A stretch of 64,000 nucleotides of DNA, taken from the NCBI GenBank assembly GCA_963824985.1, contig CAWGRQ010000025.1, positions 62,001-126,000 on the forward strand. Reading direction: 5' to 3'. Position numbers and translations under genes: made by a program. Below are positions 39,539 to 49,289 of the stretch, in pieces; the stretch's first letter is position 1; each line of letters starts with the position of its first letter. The notes below the pieces were generated by a model that was given only the letters and a program-made list of their open reading frames with translations, searched no databases and was not told the DNA's origin. The DNA comes from JAFNAG01 sp963824985 (lineage in GTDB: Bacteria > Acidobacteriota > UBA6911).

Positions 39539-40405
39539 GTTTGCCTCGAAAGGTGAAGGACGGATCGCTTACGTGGTGATCGGGCTGCTGCTGCTGCATC
39601 TGACGCTGCTTTCGATCCAGGTGGAGGATCCGGCCGGCACGCTGCTTTTCAAAAGCTGGGTGTTGACTGCCGGGGCGCCGGTCCTGAACGGCTCCTCCAA
39701 CCTCTCCCGGGAGATCGGCGACCTCTGGACTGGCTACGTATGGCTGCACGACGCGCGCGACGAAAACGTGCGTCTCAACGACAGCGTGCGGCAGCTGGCG
39801 CTCCTGAATCGCGATGTCGCCCAGGTTCGGGAGGAAAATGACCGGCTGCGCCGGCTTCTGGATGTCAACGCCGTCACCCCCTTTCGGACGCTGGGCGCGC
39901 GGGTGGTCGGCCGCTCCCCCAGTTTTCTGGCGCACACACTCTTCCTCGATCGCGGCACGGCGGATGGCATTCGCATGAACCAGCCGGTGATGTCAGCGGC
40001 GGGGTCATCGGTCGCACGGTTCTGGTGACGCGATATGGTTGCCAGGTTCAGCTGCTTACGAACGCGGACGCGTCGATCGGGGTTCTGGTGGAGCGGACCC
40101 GGACCCCGGGAGTATTGCGCGGCACCGAAAACCTGCTGCTGGATCTGAATTACATCAGCAACACCGAGGAGGTGAACGTCGACGATCTAATCCTGACGTC
40201 CGGTCTGGACGGCATTTACCCGAAAGGCCTGCCGGTCGGTAAGGTCGTGGATTCCCAAAAGGGAAAGACCGGTTTCCGGACCGTGAGGGTGGAGCCGGAC
40301 GCCGATCTGGTCCGGATCGAAGAAGTGTTGATCGTGCTGGGCGGGCCGCAGCCGGCGGCCGGCGCTCCCGTTCCCGGCGCGGCAGATGTGTGCGGTGACG
40401 TATGA
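39528..40405 (+). CDS. mreC: Rod shape-determining protein MreC, frameshifted
   Basis: About 292 residues when corrected. One N-terminal membrane segment (IAYVVIGLLLLHLTLLSI) is followed by a coiled coil (NDSVRQLALLNRDVAQVREE) and the beta-rich periplasmic domain (ARVVGRSPSFLAHTLFLDRG, NQPVMSAAG, then RTVLVTRYGCQVQLLTNAD). The frame breaks at the G-run 40001-40004, where one G seems missing; adding it gives AAGVIGRTVLVTRYG. The GTG start overlaps the end of mreB by 11 bases and has CGGAGGA upstream. MreC links MreB to the wall-synthesis enzymes. This is the only deletion among the indels found here. Confidence 0.9.
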
Positions 40406-40887
40406 AATACCTATTTCTGGCCGGTTCGTCGTTTCTGGCGATCGTGGCCCAGATGATCGCGGGCAATAATTTCTTCCTGTTCAATTTTGTCGATCTGTCG
40501 CTGATTCTGATCATTTATTGGGCTGTCTATCGAAGCCGCACCCAGGCACTGTTTGTCGGCTCCCTGACCGGCATTCTGCAGGACGCTGTTCTCGGCTGGC
40601 CTCTCGGGTACAACGGTTTCGGCAAGACGCTGGCGGCATTCGCGGTCGCCGAGGCGGTGCGCCGTTTTGATGTCGAAGGACTGTGGATCCGGTTCGTTGT
40701 GATTGCGGCCTCGTCCTGCCTCAGTTCGCTCAGCATGTTCGCTCTGTTCCTGCTTCTGCAGCGATCCACCAGCAGCATCTACCTCGGCGCCTCGCTCATG
40801 CAAGCCCTGATCACTGCGGGGGTGGGCGCGCTCCTGTTTGCCGCCCTCGATACGTATAAGCAGGTCTACACCAAGAAGCTAAGTTGA
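40402..40887 (+). CDS. mreD: Rod shape-determining protein MreD
   Basis: 161 residues, hydrophobic throughout with about five membrane segments (YLFLAGSSFLAIVAQMIAG, LSLILIIYWAVYRS, TLAAFAVAEAVRRF, LSMFALFLLLQRS, ALITAGVGALLFAAL). The length and the pattern GSLTGILQDAVLGWPLGYNG fit MreD. The ATG overlaps the mreC stop in an ATGA, indicating coupled translation. No indels are seen. Confidence 0.9.
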   Translation: MKYLFLAGSSFLAIVAQMIAGNNFFLFNFVDLSLILIIYWAVYRSRTQALFVGSLTGILQDAVLGWPLGYNGFGKTLAAFAVAEAVRRFDVEGLWIRFVVIAASSCLSSLSMFALFLLLQRSTSSIYLGASLMQALITAGVGALLFAALDTYKQVYTKKLS

Positions 40888-42710
40888 TGGTAAAGCTCCA
40901 GCTCGAATCCAACCGCCAACCCCTACAGCGGCGGCTGAATTGGCTCTACGTACCGCTGATTTTCGTGTTCGTGCTCCTCGGCATCCGCCTCTGGTGGCTG
41001 CAGATCCTCCAGGGCGCGGAATACACGCGTCTGGCGGAACGAAATCGGATTCGCAGCATCGAGGTCGTGGCGCCCCGCGGCCCGATCCTCGACCGCAACA
41101 ACATCCCGCTGGTGGATAACCGGCCCTCCTTGAATATTCTGCTCTATCGGGAAATGATGAAAAGCCAGGAGGAGACCGCCGCCTTCATCACCGGGAATCT
41201 GGGGGTGTCGGCAGAGGACATGGAAGCCCAGCTGTACCGCAACCGGCGCGCCGCACCCTACCAGCCGGTCATCGTCAAGGAAGATGTCGGCATCGCGGAT
41301 GTCTCCATCGTCGAGGCGCATCAGATGGAGCATCCGGAGATCCAGCTGGGTCCGGCACCGCGCAGACTGTATCGCTTCGACACGCTGGCATCTCATGTCC
41401 TCGGATATGTCGGCGAGGTGTCGGAAAAAGATCTGGCCAACAATGTCTTCCCCGGAGCCCGCACCGGGGATCTCGTGGGCCGATCCGGGGTCGAGCGGAC
41501 CTATAACCAGATCATGACGGGCCAGAATGGCGCCAGGGAAGTTATGGTTGACAGCCTCGGCCGGGAATTGGGTGTCGTGGGGGAAAAGGATGCCATAATC
41601 GGAGGTGATCTCCGTTTGACACTGGACTTTGACCTCCAGGCCCAGGCCGAGGCGCTTCTGGCCGGCAACGTCGGTGCCATCATTGCCATGGATCCGCGCA
41701 ACGGCGAGATCCTGGCGATGGCCGGCGCTCCATCGTTTAATCCGAACAGCTTCTCCTCACGCATTTCGACTGCCGAGTGGACCGCGCTGATCAGTGACCC
41801 GCAACATCCGATGCAGAACCGCGCCATCCAGAATACTTATCCCCCCGGCTCCATTTTCAAGCTGGTCATGGCGGAAGCCGGTCTGGATGAAGGCCTGGTT
41901 GATGATGCCACACAAGTCGTCTGCCATGGGTCGGCAATCTTTTATAACACGGTATTCCATTGCTGGAATGCGGCAGGTCACGGGACCGTCAATCTCGAGA
42001 GTGCCATCGCCCAGTCGTGTAACATCTTTTTTTACACCCTGGGTCAAAAGATGGGGATTGAAACAATCGTGAAGCATGCCCAGGCACTTGGTTTCGGCGA
42101 GCGGACCGGGATCGATCTCCCCGAGGAGCGGACGGGTGTCCTGCCCGGAGGATCCAGGTGGTACGCCGGAGAAACGATTTCGGTTTCCATCGGACAGGGC
42201 GCCATCACCACCACCCCGTTGCAACTCGTTCGCGCCGTGGGAGCCCTGGCTACGAACGGCCTCCTCGTCACCCCCCACCTCATCCTCGAGGCGGAACACA
42301 CTCCGGGCCGCCAGTGGCGGTCGCAACAGTTGCCAATCAACCCGGAGAGCGGGCGCAGAATCCGCGCCGGGATGTGGGCAAGCGTGAACAGCGGGGGGAC
42401 CGGCCACAGCGCCGGGATCCCCGGAATGGATATCTGCGGAAAAACCGGAACCGTCCAGGTGGTCAGCGCCCAACGCAGAAAGCAAATCAAAACCGACGAG
42501 GCGGCGGTGCAGAACCACGCCTGGTTCGCCGGCTTCGCCAGCCGGGATAATCCGGAGATTGCCGTGGTTGTCTTCCTGGAACACGGGGGCGGAGGGGGCG
42601 CTGCCGCCGCGCCGATGGCGAAGGAGATTTTCCGGGTTTACTTCGAAAAGAAAAACCATCCCGAAATCGTGTCCCCACTGTCCGCGCCGGCCCTGGGAGC
42701 GGTCCGATGA
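40887..42710 (+). CDS. mrdA: Penicillin-binding protein 2 (elongation transpeptidase)
   Basis: 607 residues. An N-terminal membrane anchor (WLYVPLIFVFVLLGIRLWWL) is followed by the PBP dimerisation domain (VVAPRGPILDRNNIPLV) and the transpeptidase domain. Active-site motifs are Ser322-x-x-Lys325 (PPGSIFK), Ser377-Cys-Asn379 and Lys519-Thr-Gly521 (CGKTGT). It cross-links peptidoglycan during elongation together with RodA. ATG 40887 overlaps the mreD stop; a TTG one codon earlier is possible. The Gly/Ala-rich stretch near residue 570 is a short insertion of no clear function. Confidence 0.95.
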   Translation: MVKLQLESNRQPLQRRLNWLYVPLIFVFVLLGIRLWWLQILQGAEYTRLAERNRIRSIEVVAPRGPILDRNNIPLVDNRPSLNILLYREMMKSQEETAAFITGNLGVSAEDMEAQLYRNRRAAPYQPVIVKEDVGIADVSIVEAHQMEHPEIQLGPAPRRLYRFDTLASHVLGYVGEVSEKDLANNVFPGARTGDLVGRSGVERTYNQIMTGQNGAREVMVDSLGRELGVVGEKDAIIGGDLRLTLDFDLQAQAEALLAGNVGAIIAMDPRNGEILAMAGAPSFNPNSFSSRISTAEWTALISDPQHPMQNRAIQNTYPPGSIFKLVMAEAGLDEGLVDDATQVVCHGSAIFYNTVFHCWNAAGHGTVNLESAIAQSCNIFFYTLGQKMGIETIVKHAQALGFGERTGIDLPEERTGVLPGGSRWYAGETISVSIGQGAITTTPLQLVRAVGALATNGLLVTPHLILEAEHTPGRQWRSQQLPINPESGRRIRAGMWASVNSGGTGHSAGIPGMDICGKTGTVQVVSAQRRKQIKTDEAAVQNHAWFAGFASRDNPEIAVVVFLEHGGGGGAAAAPMAKEIFRVYFEKKNHPEIVSPLSAPALGAVR

Positions 42711-43798
42711 GACTGGATCGGCGCTCACTCCTGAGTTTCGACTGGCTCTGGTTTTTGGCGCTGCTGGTTCTGTCGGCGGCCGGTTTGACTGCCATCTGGA
42801 GCACGACCCAGGGTACCAGCATCAGCTACTATCTTGGCCGACAAGCTCTCTACCTGTGCCTCTCCCTGGTTATCTTCCTGGTGCTGCTTTATTTCGATTA
42901 TCACCTCTACACGGATTACATCGCCTTTGCCTATTTTGGCGGGCTTGCGGTCCTCGTATTGGTTCTGACGGTCGGCCACACCGTACATTCCAACAGAAGC
43001 TGGCTGGCCCTGGGCCCCTTCTCCTTCCAGCCATCGGAGTTGATGAAGGTTCTGGTGATCGTGTTTCTGGCCAAATATTATGCCGAGAGCGATCGTGATT
43101 ATCTGGAGGTATCGGAACTGCTCATTGGCGGTCTGATTGCCTTTGTACCGATGGGGCTGGTCATGCTTCAGGGCGATCTGGGCACCGCGATCACGTTCCC
43201 GCCGATTTATGCCGGCCTTTCCTTTTTGGGGGGGCTGAAGCGCCGGCATATCTTTTTCCTGCTGCTGACTGCCGCCCTGGTTTTACCGGCGGGATGGATG
43301 ATGCTCAAGGACTATCAAAAGGGTCGGATCCAGGCGGTGTTCAATCCGGCCAGTGATCCCAGGGGCCTGGGATATCAGCCCCAGCAGTCCAAGATCGCCA
43401 TTGGTTCGGGAGGGTTTCTCGGCCGGGGATTCAAGCAGGGGACGCAGGGCCAGCTCGGCTTTCTCCCCGCGCGTCATACCGATTTTGTCTTTGCCGTGCT
43501 GTCGGAAGAGAAAGGATTCGTCGGCAGCATTTCGCTCCTCGGGCTCTTCCTTCTGGTTCTGCTGCGGCTGCTGAGAGCCGGGCGGGAGGCGAAAGACAAG
43601 ATCGGGTCCATGATGATCATGGGCGTTTTCTCGCTCTTCCTGTTTCACATCCTGATCAATGCCGGCATGGTGATGGGGCTGCTCCCCATCGCCGGGATCC
43701 CGCTGCCGTTCGTCAGCGCCGGAGGATCCTCGCTGCTGGCGTTTTTCGCGGCCATGAGCCTGGGCATGAACGTCAACATGCGGCGTTTCGTCAACTGA
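42707..43798 (+). CDS. rodA: RodA peptidoglycan glycosyltransferase (SEDS family)
   Basis: 363 residues with about ten membrane segments. Family motifs include RSWLALGPFSFQPSELMK, MLQGDLGTAITF, GRGFKQGTQGQLGFLPARHT, DFVFAVLSEEKGFVGS and LPFVSAGGSSLLAFF. The Asp in the ARHTDF region is the expected catalytic residue of SEDS polymerases. The ATG overlaps the mrdA stop. It polymerises glycan strands with PBP2 in the elongasome. Complete and unbroken. Confidence 0.95.
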   Translation: MRLDRRSLLSFDWLWFLALLVLSAAGLTAIWSTTQGTSISYYLGRQALYLCLSLVIFLVLLYFDYHLYTDYIAFAYFGGLAVLVLVLTVGHTVHSNRSWLALGPFSFQPSELMKVLVIVFLAKYYAESDRDYLEVSELLIGGLIAFVPMGLVMLQGDLGTAITFPPIYAGLSFLGGLKRRHIFFLLLTAALVLPAGWMMLKDYQKGRIQAVFNPASDPRGLGYQPQQSKIAIGSGGFLGRGFKQGTQGQLGFLPARHTDFVFAVLSEEKGFVGSISLLGLFLLVLLRLLRAGREAKDKIGSMMIMGVFSLFLFHILINAGMVMGLLPIAGIPLPFVSAGGSSLLAFFAAMSLGMNVNMRRFVN

Positions 43799-43813
43799 TC
43801 CTCACCCCCCGGT

Positions 43814-44698
43814 TCACTTTTTGGTCCCAAAAATCAGGCTGACGGTGGTGGCCTTGTCCTTGCCCGCTGCCGTTATCGTGGCGGTGCGCTGTGAATCGGC
43901 GTGATCGGCCGAAAGGATGATCATCGATTCGCTCCCTTGCGTTTGCGTCATCGCCCTCTGAACCTCAAATCCCGCTTTTCTCAACGTCTGCTCATAGAAT
44001 ACCGCGACCTTTTCCACCGCATCGCCGGTCTGGAATGAATATGATCCCGCATTCCCCTCCTCGGCGCGCATCCCGAAGGAACCGGTTGCTTCAGCTCCGG
44101 GGTAGGCGGGGAGCCAATCGGGGAGCGCCGCCCCTGCGCCTATTTTCATTGTTCCCTCTGGCCCCTTGACCTCGATAGAAGCCTTGTCTCCTTCCCCCTG
44201 GGCCTGAATCTCCACCTTTCCGCCCGCCTCGTCTTCGAATGTGATCTTGCCGTTTTTGGCATCGGCGAGATTCATGATCATGATTTTGCCGGTCTTCTTC
44301 TCGCGCACGCGGATGACTCCCAGGTTTTCATCGAGGGAGACGACCTCGATATCCGGGTTTGTGGCGGCCAGCATTTTGGCGACCGCCAGCGACGGATTCT
44401 TCTGCATCAGATCGGGATCGACTCCGGCCTGTTTGGCCATGCGCACAAAAAACAGGCCCGATGCGACTACGAGAATTCCGCCGATCAGGATGAGACCGCC
44501 GCAGCCTACCAGGATCCAGAAGAGCGGGCCGCGTTTCCGGGCCGGCGGAGCGCCGGATGGGGTCGCAGACTGTGGATAGGAAGGGTATGCCGCAGATGAA
44601 GACTGCTGGGTGGGGGGGGGTGAAGCGCCGACCGCCTTGCCACACTTGGTGCAAAACTCGCCGTCGACCTGAGTACCGCAATTTGTGCAATAGGCCAT
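43814..44698 (-). CDS. Zinc-ribbon membrane protein of unknown function
   Basis: 294 residues. The N-terminus is a zinc ribbon with two Cys pairs (YCTNCG and FCTKCG). A Pro/Ser-rich linker follows, then one membrane segment (FWILVGCGGLILIGGILVVASGLFFV, about 60-85). The exterior part of about 200 residues has no recognised domain but contains LPDWLPAYPGAE, a motif seen in other such proteins, and ends in a mixed alpha/beta region. It converges with rodA. Its role is unknown. Confidence 0.8.
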   Translation of the reverse strand: MAYCTNCGTQVDGEFCTKCGKAVGASPPPTQQSSSAAYPSYPQSATPSGAPPARKRGPLFWILVGCGGLILIGGILVVASGLFFVRMAKQAGVDPDLMQKNPSLAVAKMLAATNPDIEVVSLDENLGVIRVREKKTGKIMIMNLADAKNGKITFEDEAGGKVEIQAQGEGDKASIEVKGPEGTMKIGAGAALPDWLPAYPGAEATGSFGMRAEEGNAGSYSFQTGDAVEKVAVFYEQTLRKAGFEVQRAMTQTQGSESMIILSADHADSQRTATITAAGKDKATTVSLIFGTKK

Positions 44699-45596
44699 GG
44701 GATCCTCCTTGCGGTTACCTTACTAGGGAAATTGCCTCCCGTCATCATTTTTCAACCTTATTACACGATCCCATAAATACGATGACGTATTTTTATGGAA
44801 CGCGGAAAAACGCCGCCTTCGTACGCAGCTGGGTTTTCGGGCAAGCCCCGGGCGCTTTTGCCAGCGTTCTTCCGCGTCCTGGAAATAGATTAACGTACTG
44901 ATGAATCCCCTACTCCCCGCCCGCTCGGTGAATGCGATTGAAATTTTCCTCTATCCCACTTATGATTATGAGGATATGGCAAACTGTACTGGTCATGCAT
45001 ATGGGGCATGATGAGTTTGCCGCCAGGTTTTCCCCGTTCAGGGCCGGCTTTGCAGCGGCAATATCCGGGTAAAAAGCAATAACCGAAATGGTGCCGCCGA
45101 GGCACGGCCAGGGGATTTAGCACAGGGTGATTCGCAAGACGATGAATTGAACATTACAACTGACGCTTACAACTGATCAGAGGTTGTTTGCGGCGGGCAA
45201 GAGGTACATCCAAGGAACGGGTTTATTTTACAGGATATCCGCCGGGTACGAGTCAGAGACTCATTGCACTGCGCCCCGCCACCGGTTTTTCTATTCCCGG
45301 TGCGGAACCGGGAGACCATCAGAATAACGTGGGTTGATCTATGTTGATCGGCAGGCGCTGCCGCCATCAATGCAGGCCAGTGATTTTCAGTACAAGTCGG
45401 ATGAACCTCTCTCCTCCGGAAAGACGGGATAGGAGATGAACACGGGCCCGGGATTCCGGTCCCGACACCGCTCCCCAGCCTGGTGCCTGGGCAAGAGGTC
45501 TGACGCTCTATTATTGTCGGCGCAGCCTGCCTTCCGCTCCAGGACCGCAACTTTCGCCTGCCGAACGCTTTCCCTCTGCACAAGCAGGAGTTATGC
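44699..45596. other. 900-bp spacer without recognised genes
   Basis: It separates the divergent zinc-ribbon gene and rng. Short open frames on the minus strand lack family-like sequence and good ribosome sites. A hairpin repeat lies at 44797-44879. The last bases hold CAGGAG, the rng ribosome site. The length could accommodate a small RNA or leader, but none is recognised. Confidence 0.5.
44797..44879. repeat. 83-bp palindrome GGAACGCGGAAAAACGC..GCGTTCTTCCGCGTCC
   Basis: The end arms (44797-44813 and 44864-44879) are near-perfect inverted repeats. The right arm shares the TTCCGCGTCCTG word with the dispersed repeats at 22955, 49214, 52198 and 57560, so it may be a complete small member of that family. 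Confidence 0.55.
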
Positions 45597-47672
45597 ATGA
45601 TTAAAGAAATGATCGTCAACAGCACTGCGCTGGAGACCAAGGTCGCAATCCTGGAAGATGACCAGCTCGCGGAGCTCTATATCGAACGTAATCGAAACCG
45701 GGGGATTCTGGGCAACATTTACAAGGGGAGGGTGACCAAAGTACTTCCGGGGATGCAATCTGCATTTGTGCAGATCGGCCTGGAAAAGGATGCCTTTCTG
45801 TATGTCTCCGACTTCGTGGAAGATACCGAAGAGTACGACAAGGTGTTCGGTGAAGCGGAAGCGAAGGCCGAAACCGTGCTGGCGGAAACCGAGGTGCAGG
45901 AAAGCCAGCCGCGGCGCGATCGGGAACCTCGTGATCGCGACCGGGAGCGCAAGGGTGAGAAATCGCGGTGGCGCGACCGTCGCGAGCGATCCGATTCGGG
46001 CAGACCGGAAGCCCAACCGGCCGCTGCAGATGGGACGACTGCTGCAACTGTCGAGAGTTGGCAGCTGAGCCAGCAAACGGAGCGCGACCTTGAGAATGGG
46101 CTCGAGTCCGCCGGCTTTCTGGTACCTACGGTAATCCCGGGTCCCACGGAACTGCCCCGTATGGAGGCCGGTGAGTCGCCGGTGAATCCCGAAGCCGGTG
46201 CGGCGCCCCCTGACGGCTCGAGTCTTCCGATGGATCCGCCCGCCGGCCAGGAGAGTGCTCCCAGTACCGCGACTCCGACATCGGAGTCCACCGAAGCGCC
46301 CCCCCTCGATCATGCGACTCTCGGTGGTTCGGGAGGCGAGGTGCTGCCGTTTTCCGTGGAAGGGACGGGAGGTTCGGCTGGAGGATTCAATGCACGGCGC
46401 CGGGGGACCGGAGCGCGCCGGAAGCGTTTCACGACGGCGCGGCACACGCACAAGCCGGAGCGCCAGTCGATTGACGACATGTTGCGCGAAGGGCAGGAGA
46501 TCCTGGTTCAGGTAGCCAAGGAGCCGATTGCCAAAAAAGGCGCTCGCGTCACCAGCCATATTGCCCTGCCGGGGCGGTATCTTGTGTATATGCCGACCGT
46601 GGATCATGTCGGCGTGTCCCGAAAGATCGGGTCGGAAGGCGAACGGATCCGTCTGCGGGACGTTATCCTCAAGCATCGCGACCGCTTCACGGGCGGGGTG
46701 ATCGTCCGGACCGCGGCCGAGGAGCACAGCGAAGAGGATCTGACCAGCGACCTCAACTACCTGGTCAAGGTCTGGGAGGACATTCGTTCGAAGTCGGAGC
46801 GGGTGTCCGCGCCGCGCATGATTCATTCGGAATTGAGCCTGGTCCAGCGCCTGCTGCGGGATCAGTTTTCCTTCGAGTTCGCCAGCATCCGGGTCGACGA
46901 CGAGGACGGAATATCAGAATGTCGTGGAGTTCGTCGACAAGATCTATCCGAACCTGGTTCATCGTGTGAAGCTGTACACCAAGGATAACTACATCTTCGA
47001 CGAGTTCGGCATCACCTCCGAAATCGACAAGCTGCTGCAGCCGAAGATCTGGCTGAAGAGCGGCGGCTACATCGTCATCAACCAGACGGAAGCGCTGGTC
47101 AGCATCGACATCAACACCGGCAAGTTTGTCGGGAAGGGAAACAGCCTGGAGGAGACGATCACCCGTACCAATCTCGAGGCGGTCAAAGAGATCGTCAAGC
47201 AGATACGCTTGCGGGACCTGGGCGGTATCATCGTCATCGACTTCATCGACATGGATGAGCGGAAGAACCGCAAGCGGGTCATGGAGGCCCTTTCCCTGGA
47301 GCTGGCGCAGCGACAAAGCACCGAGCAAGATCCTCGAGTTCAACGAATTCGGGCTGGTGGCCATCACCCGCAAGCGGGTCAAGCAATCTCTGGAGCGCGC
47401 TCTCTGCCAGCCTTGCCCGTACTGCTACGGTTCCGGCCTGGTCAAGTCGGTCGCGACCACCTGCTATAACATCTATCACGAGCTGGAGAAGATGAAGGAG
47501 TCGGTGCGCGAACACCATGAAGTCATGATCCGCGTTCACCCGGATGTCGCCCGGGCGCTGCGCGAAACCGAATCCGCCGTGCTGGAAGAGATTGCGCGAC
47601 CTATTGAAGCGCGATGTGCTTGTCAAATCCGATCCGAGCCTGCACATCGAGCACTTCAATATTGTTACTTGA
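45597..47672 (+). CDS. rng: Ribonuclease G/E family protein with S1 insert, three frameshifts
   Basis: About 690 residues when corrected. It starts with the S1 domain (GNIYKGRVTKVLPGMQSAFVQ); this is interrupted after about residue 100 by roughly 200 residues of Arg/Asp-rich and Pro/Ser/Gly-rich sequence, then resumes with GQEILVQVAKEPIAKKGARV. The catalytic part has SIDINTGKFVG and IIVIDFIDMDERKNR with metal-binding Asp, and the zinc-link CPYCYGSG. Extra bases at about 46908, 47311 and 47594 break the frame. Restoring them joins VDDEDEYQNVVEF, LAQDKAPSKILEF and a normal tail ending HIEHFNIVT. The ATG has AGGAG upstream. The enzyme processes rRNA and degrades mRNA. Confidence 0.9.
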
Positions 47673-47712
47673 GCCGGCGGGGCAGATTGACTGCGAGAGT
47701 CGGTCCGTGCCT

Positions 47713-48522
47713 TTATCCCGGTTCTCTTTCCCTTGGCCTCTTCCCACAGGGCGTCCATTTCGACGAGGGACGCGTCTTTCAGGCTCGCGCCCCTGCCGCT
47801 TGATCGCCGACTCGACATAGCGGAAGCGCCGGTTGAACTTGCGGTTGCTGCGCCGGAGCGCTGTTTCGGGATCGATTCCGAGAAATCGGGCCGCATTTAC
47901 GGCCACAAAGAGCAGATCTCCGACTTCCCGAGCCATGTGCTCGTTGTCCCTGGCCTCGTGCGCAGCCCTGAGCTCGTCCGCTTCCTCCTGGAGCTTGCGC
48001 AGGATCCCATCGAGGTCCGGCCAGTCAAATCCGACCCTGGCGGTTTTGGCGGTCATCTGGTAGGCCTCATGCAGGGCGGGGAGTTTTGCCGGGATGCCAT
48101 CCAGGAGGGACTTTTCAGAATCCGGAAGGGAGGACGAAGGGACCCCACTGCTCGCCCGCCTTGATGTCCTCCCAGTTTTTCAGCACATCCTCGGAGGTTT
48201 TCAGGTCGGCGTCGCCGAACACGTGCGGGTGTCTCCGAATCATCTTTTCGTGGACGCGATCGATGACATCCGCCAGTTCGAATTCCCCCTTTTCCCGGGC
48301 GATCTGGGCATGGAACACCACCTGAAAGAGCAGGTCCCCCAGTTCGCCTTTCAGTTCCAGCGGATCCGATGCGTCGAGGGCATCGAGCACCTCGTAGGCT
48401 TCCTCGATAAGCATTGGCTTAAGGGTTTCACGAGTCTGTTCCCGGTCCCAGGGACACCCGGTCTCGCTGCGCAGGCGCGCTACCAGGTCGATTAAACTTT
48501 GAATGTCGGCTCGCTTCTTCAT
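47713..48522 (-). CDS. mazG: MazG nucleoside triphosphate pyrophosphohydrolase, frameshifted
   Basis: About 269 residues when corrected. Two MazG repeats are visible: LRSETGCPWDREQTRETLKP, EEAYEVLDALD and GELGDLLFQVVFHAQIA in the first, and KLQEEADELRAA, EVGDLLFVAVNAARFLGID in the second. Glu-rich EExxE and ExxD motifs bind Mg2+. Extra bases near 48122, 47786 and probably 47730 break the frame between DIKAGEQ, SEKSLLDGIPAKLPAL, SLKDASLVEMDALWEEAK and EREPG. The last junction and so the stop at 47713 are less certain. The ATG at 48522 has AGAGGA upstream. It removes abnormal NTPs. It converges with rng. Confidence 0.85.
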
Positions 48523-48726
48523 CCACCGTTCCTCTCTGCCGGTTCCCGTTGCACGAACGGACGCGAACAAGAATAACCAGGCAATCCTCTATCATACCGC
48601 AGATGCGATCGGCCGGCATCAGGCTGACATGCTCCGCCGCGGAGGCGGCAATTTAGCTTGAGCCGCTGCCGGGCGGATGCTAGCATTTTTCGTCACCGGG
48701 ATCAGCAGCCACCTTAGAGGCAAACT
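48523..48726. other. Divergent spacer between mazG and the DUF1844 gene
   Basis: About 200 bases that must hold both promoters. No clear -10/-35 pair was recognised. CTTAGAGGCAAACT before 48727 offers a moderate ribosome site. Confidence 0.35.
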
Positions 48727-49158
48727 ATGTCAGAAGAACAGGAAGAAGAGGGCTTTAAAGTCACCGACAAACGATCCTTCACCGAAACCGGGAATCCGCG
48801 CACTCAACCGGCGGAAGAGGATCGCAAGCGGCCGGATCCTTCAGGCCGGGCAGAAAGCGAGCAGCCGGGCTCAGTGTCCGGCGAGGCGCCCCGCGCCCAC
48901 GCGCCGATCGATTTCGCTTCGTACATTTTCTCGTTTTATACGGAAAGTCTGATGTTTCTGGGCGAATTGCCTAATCCGATCACCAACAAAACGGAAGAGG
49001 ATTTGAACGCGGCCCGGGATGCAGTGGACCTTCTGGGCATGCTCAAGGAGAAGACCAAAGGGAATCTGACGGCGGACGAAGACCAGTTGCTCGAAAAGCT
49101 GTTGTTTGACATTCGCATGAAGTTCATGGCGAAGGTCAAGCACATCAAGCTGCCCTAG
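48727..49158 (+). CDS. DUF1844 family protein
   Basis: 143 residues. The first about 60 are charged and disordered. The rest matches DUF1844: IDFASYIFSFYTESLMFLGE, then NLNAARDAVDLLGMLKEKTK-like helices and LLFDIRMKFM. The family is common in Acidobacteria and relatives, often near mazG-like or ribF-like genes; its function is unknown. A short gap with a dispersed repeat follows before ribF. Confidence 0.88.
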   Translation: MSEEQEEEGFKVTDKRSFTETGNPRTQPAEEDRKRPDPSGRAESEQPGSVSGEAPRAHAPIDFASYIFSFYTESLMFLGELPNPITNKTEEDLNAARDAVDLLGMLKEKTKGNLTADEDQLLEKLLFDIRMKFMAKVKHIKLP

Positions 49159-49289
49159 CCCGCATTGATTATGGACCTCTTTCGCATACGAATGAATATC
49201 AGGATAGGGCGCCGCTCCGTGTCCGTCCGCGTCCTTCCCTGTCCGGAAATGTCTTGCGACCATTTATTCATGAATCAAGCAGGTTTGAG

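Noticed and set aside
45167..45640. Minus-strand frame in the 900-bp spacer
   Set aside because: No good ribosome site, unusual composition and overlap with the rng start.
46905..47600. Programmed frameshifting in rng
   Set aside because: No slippery heptamer or downstream pseudoknot is apparent, and three shifts in one gene plus three in the adjacent mazG fit sequence error better.
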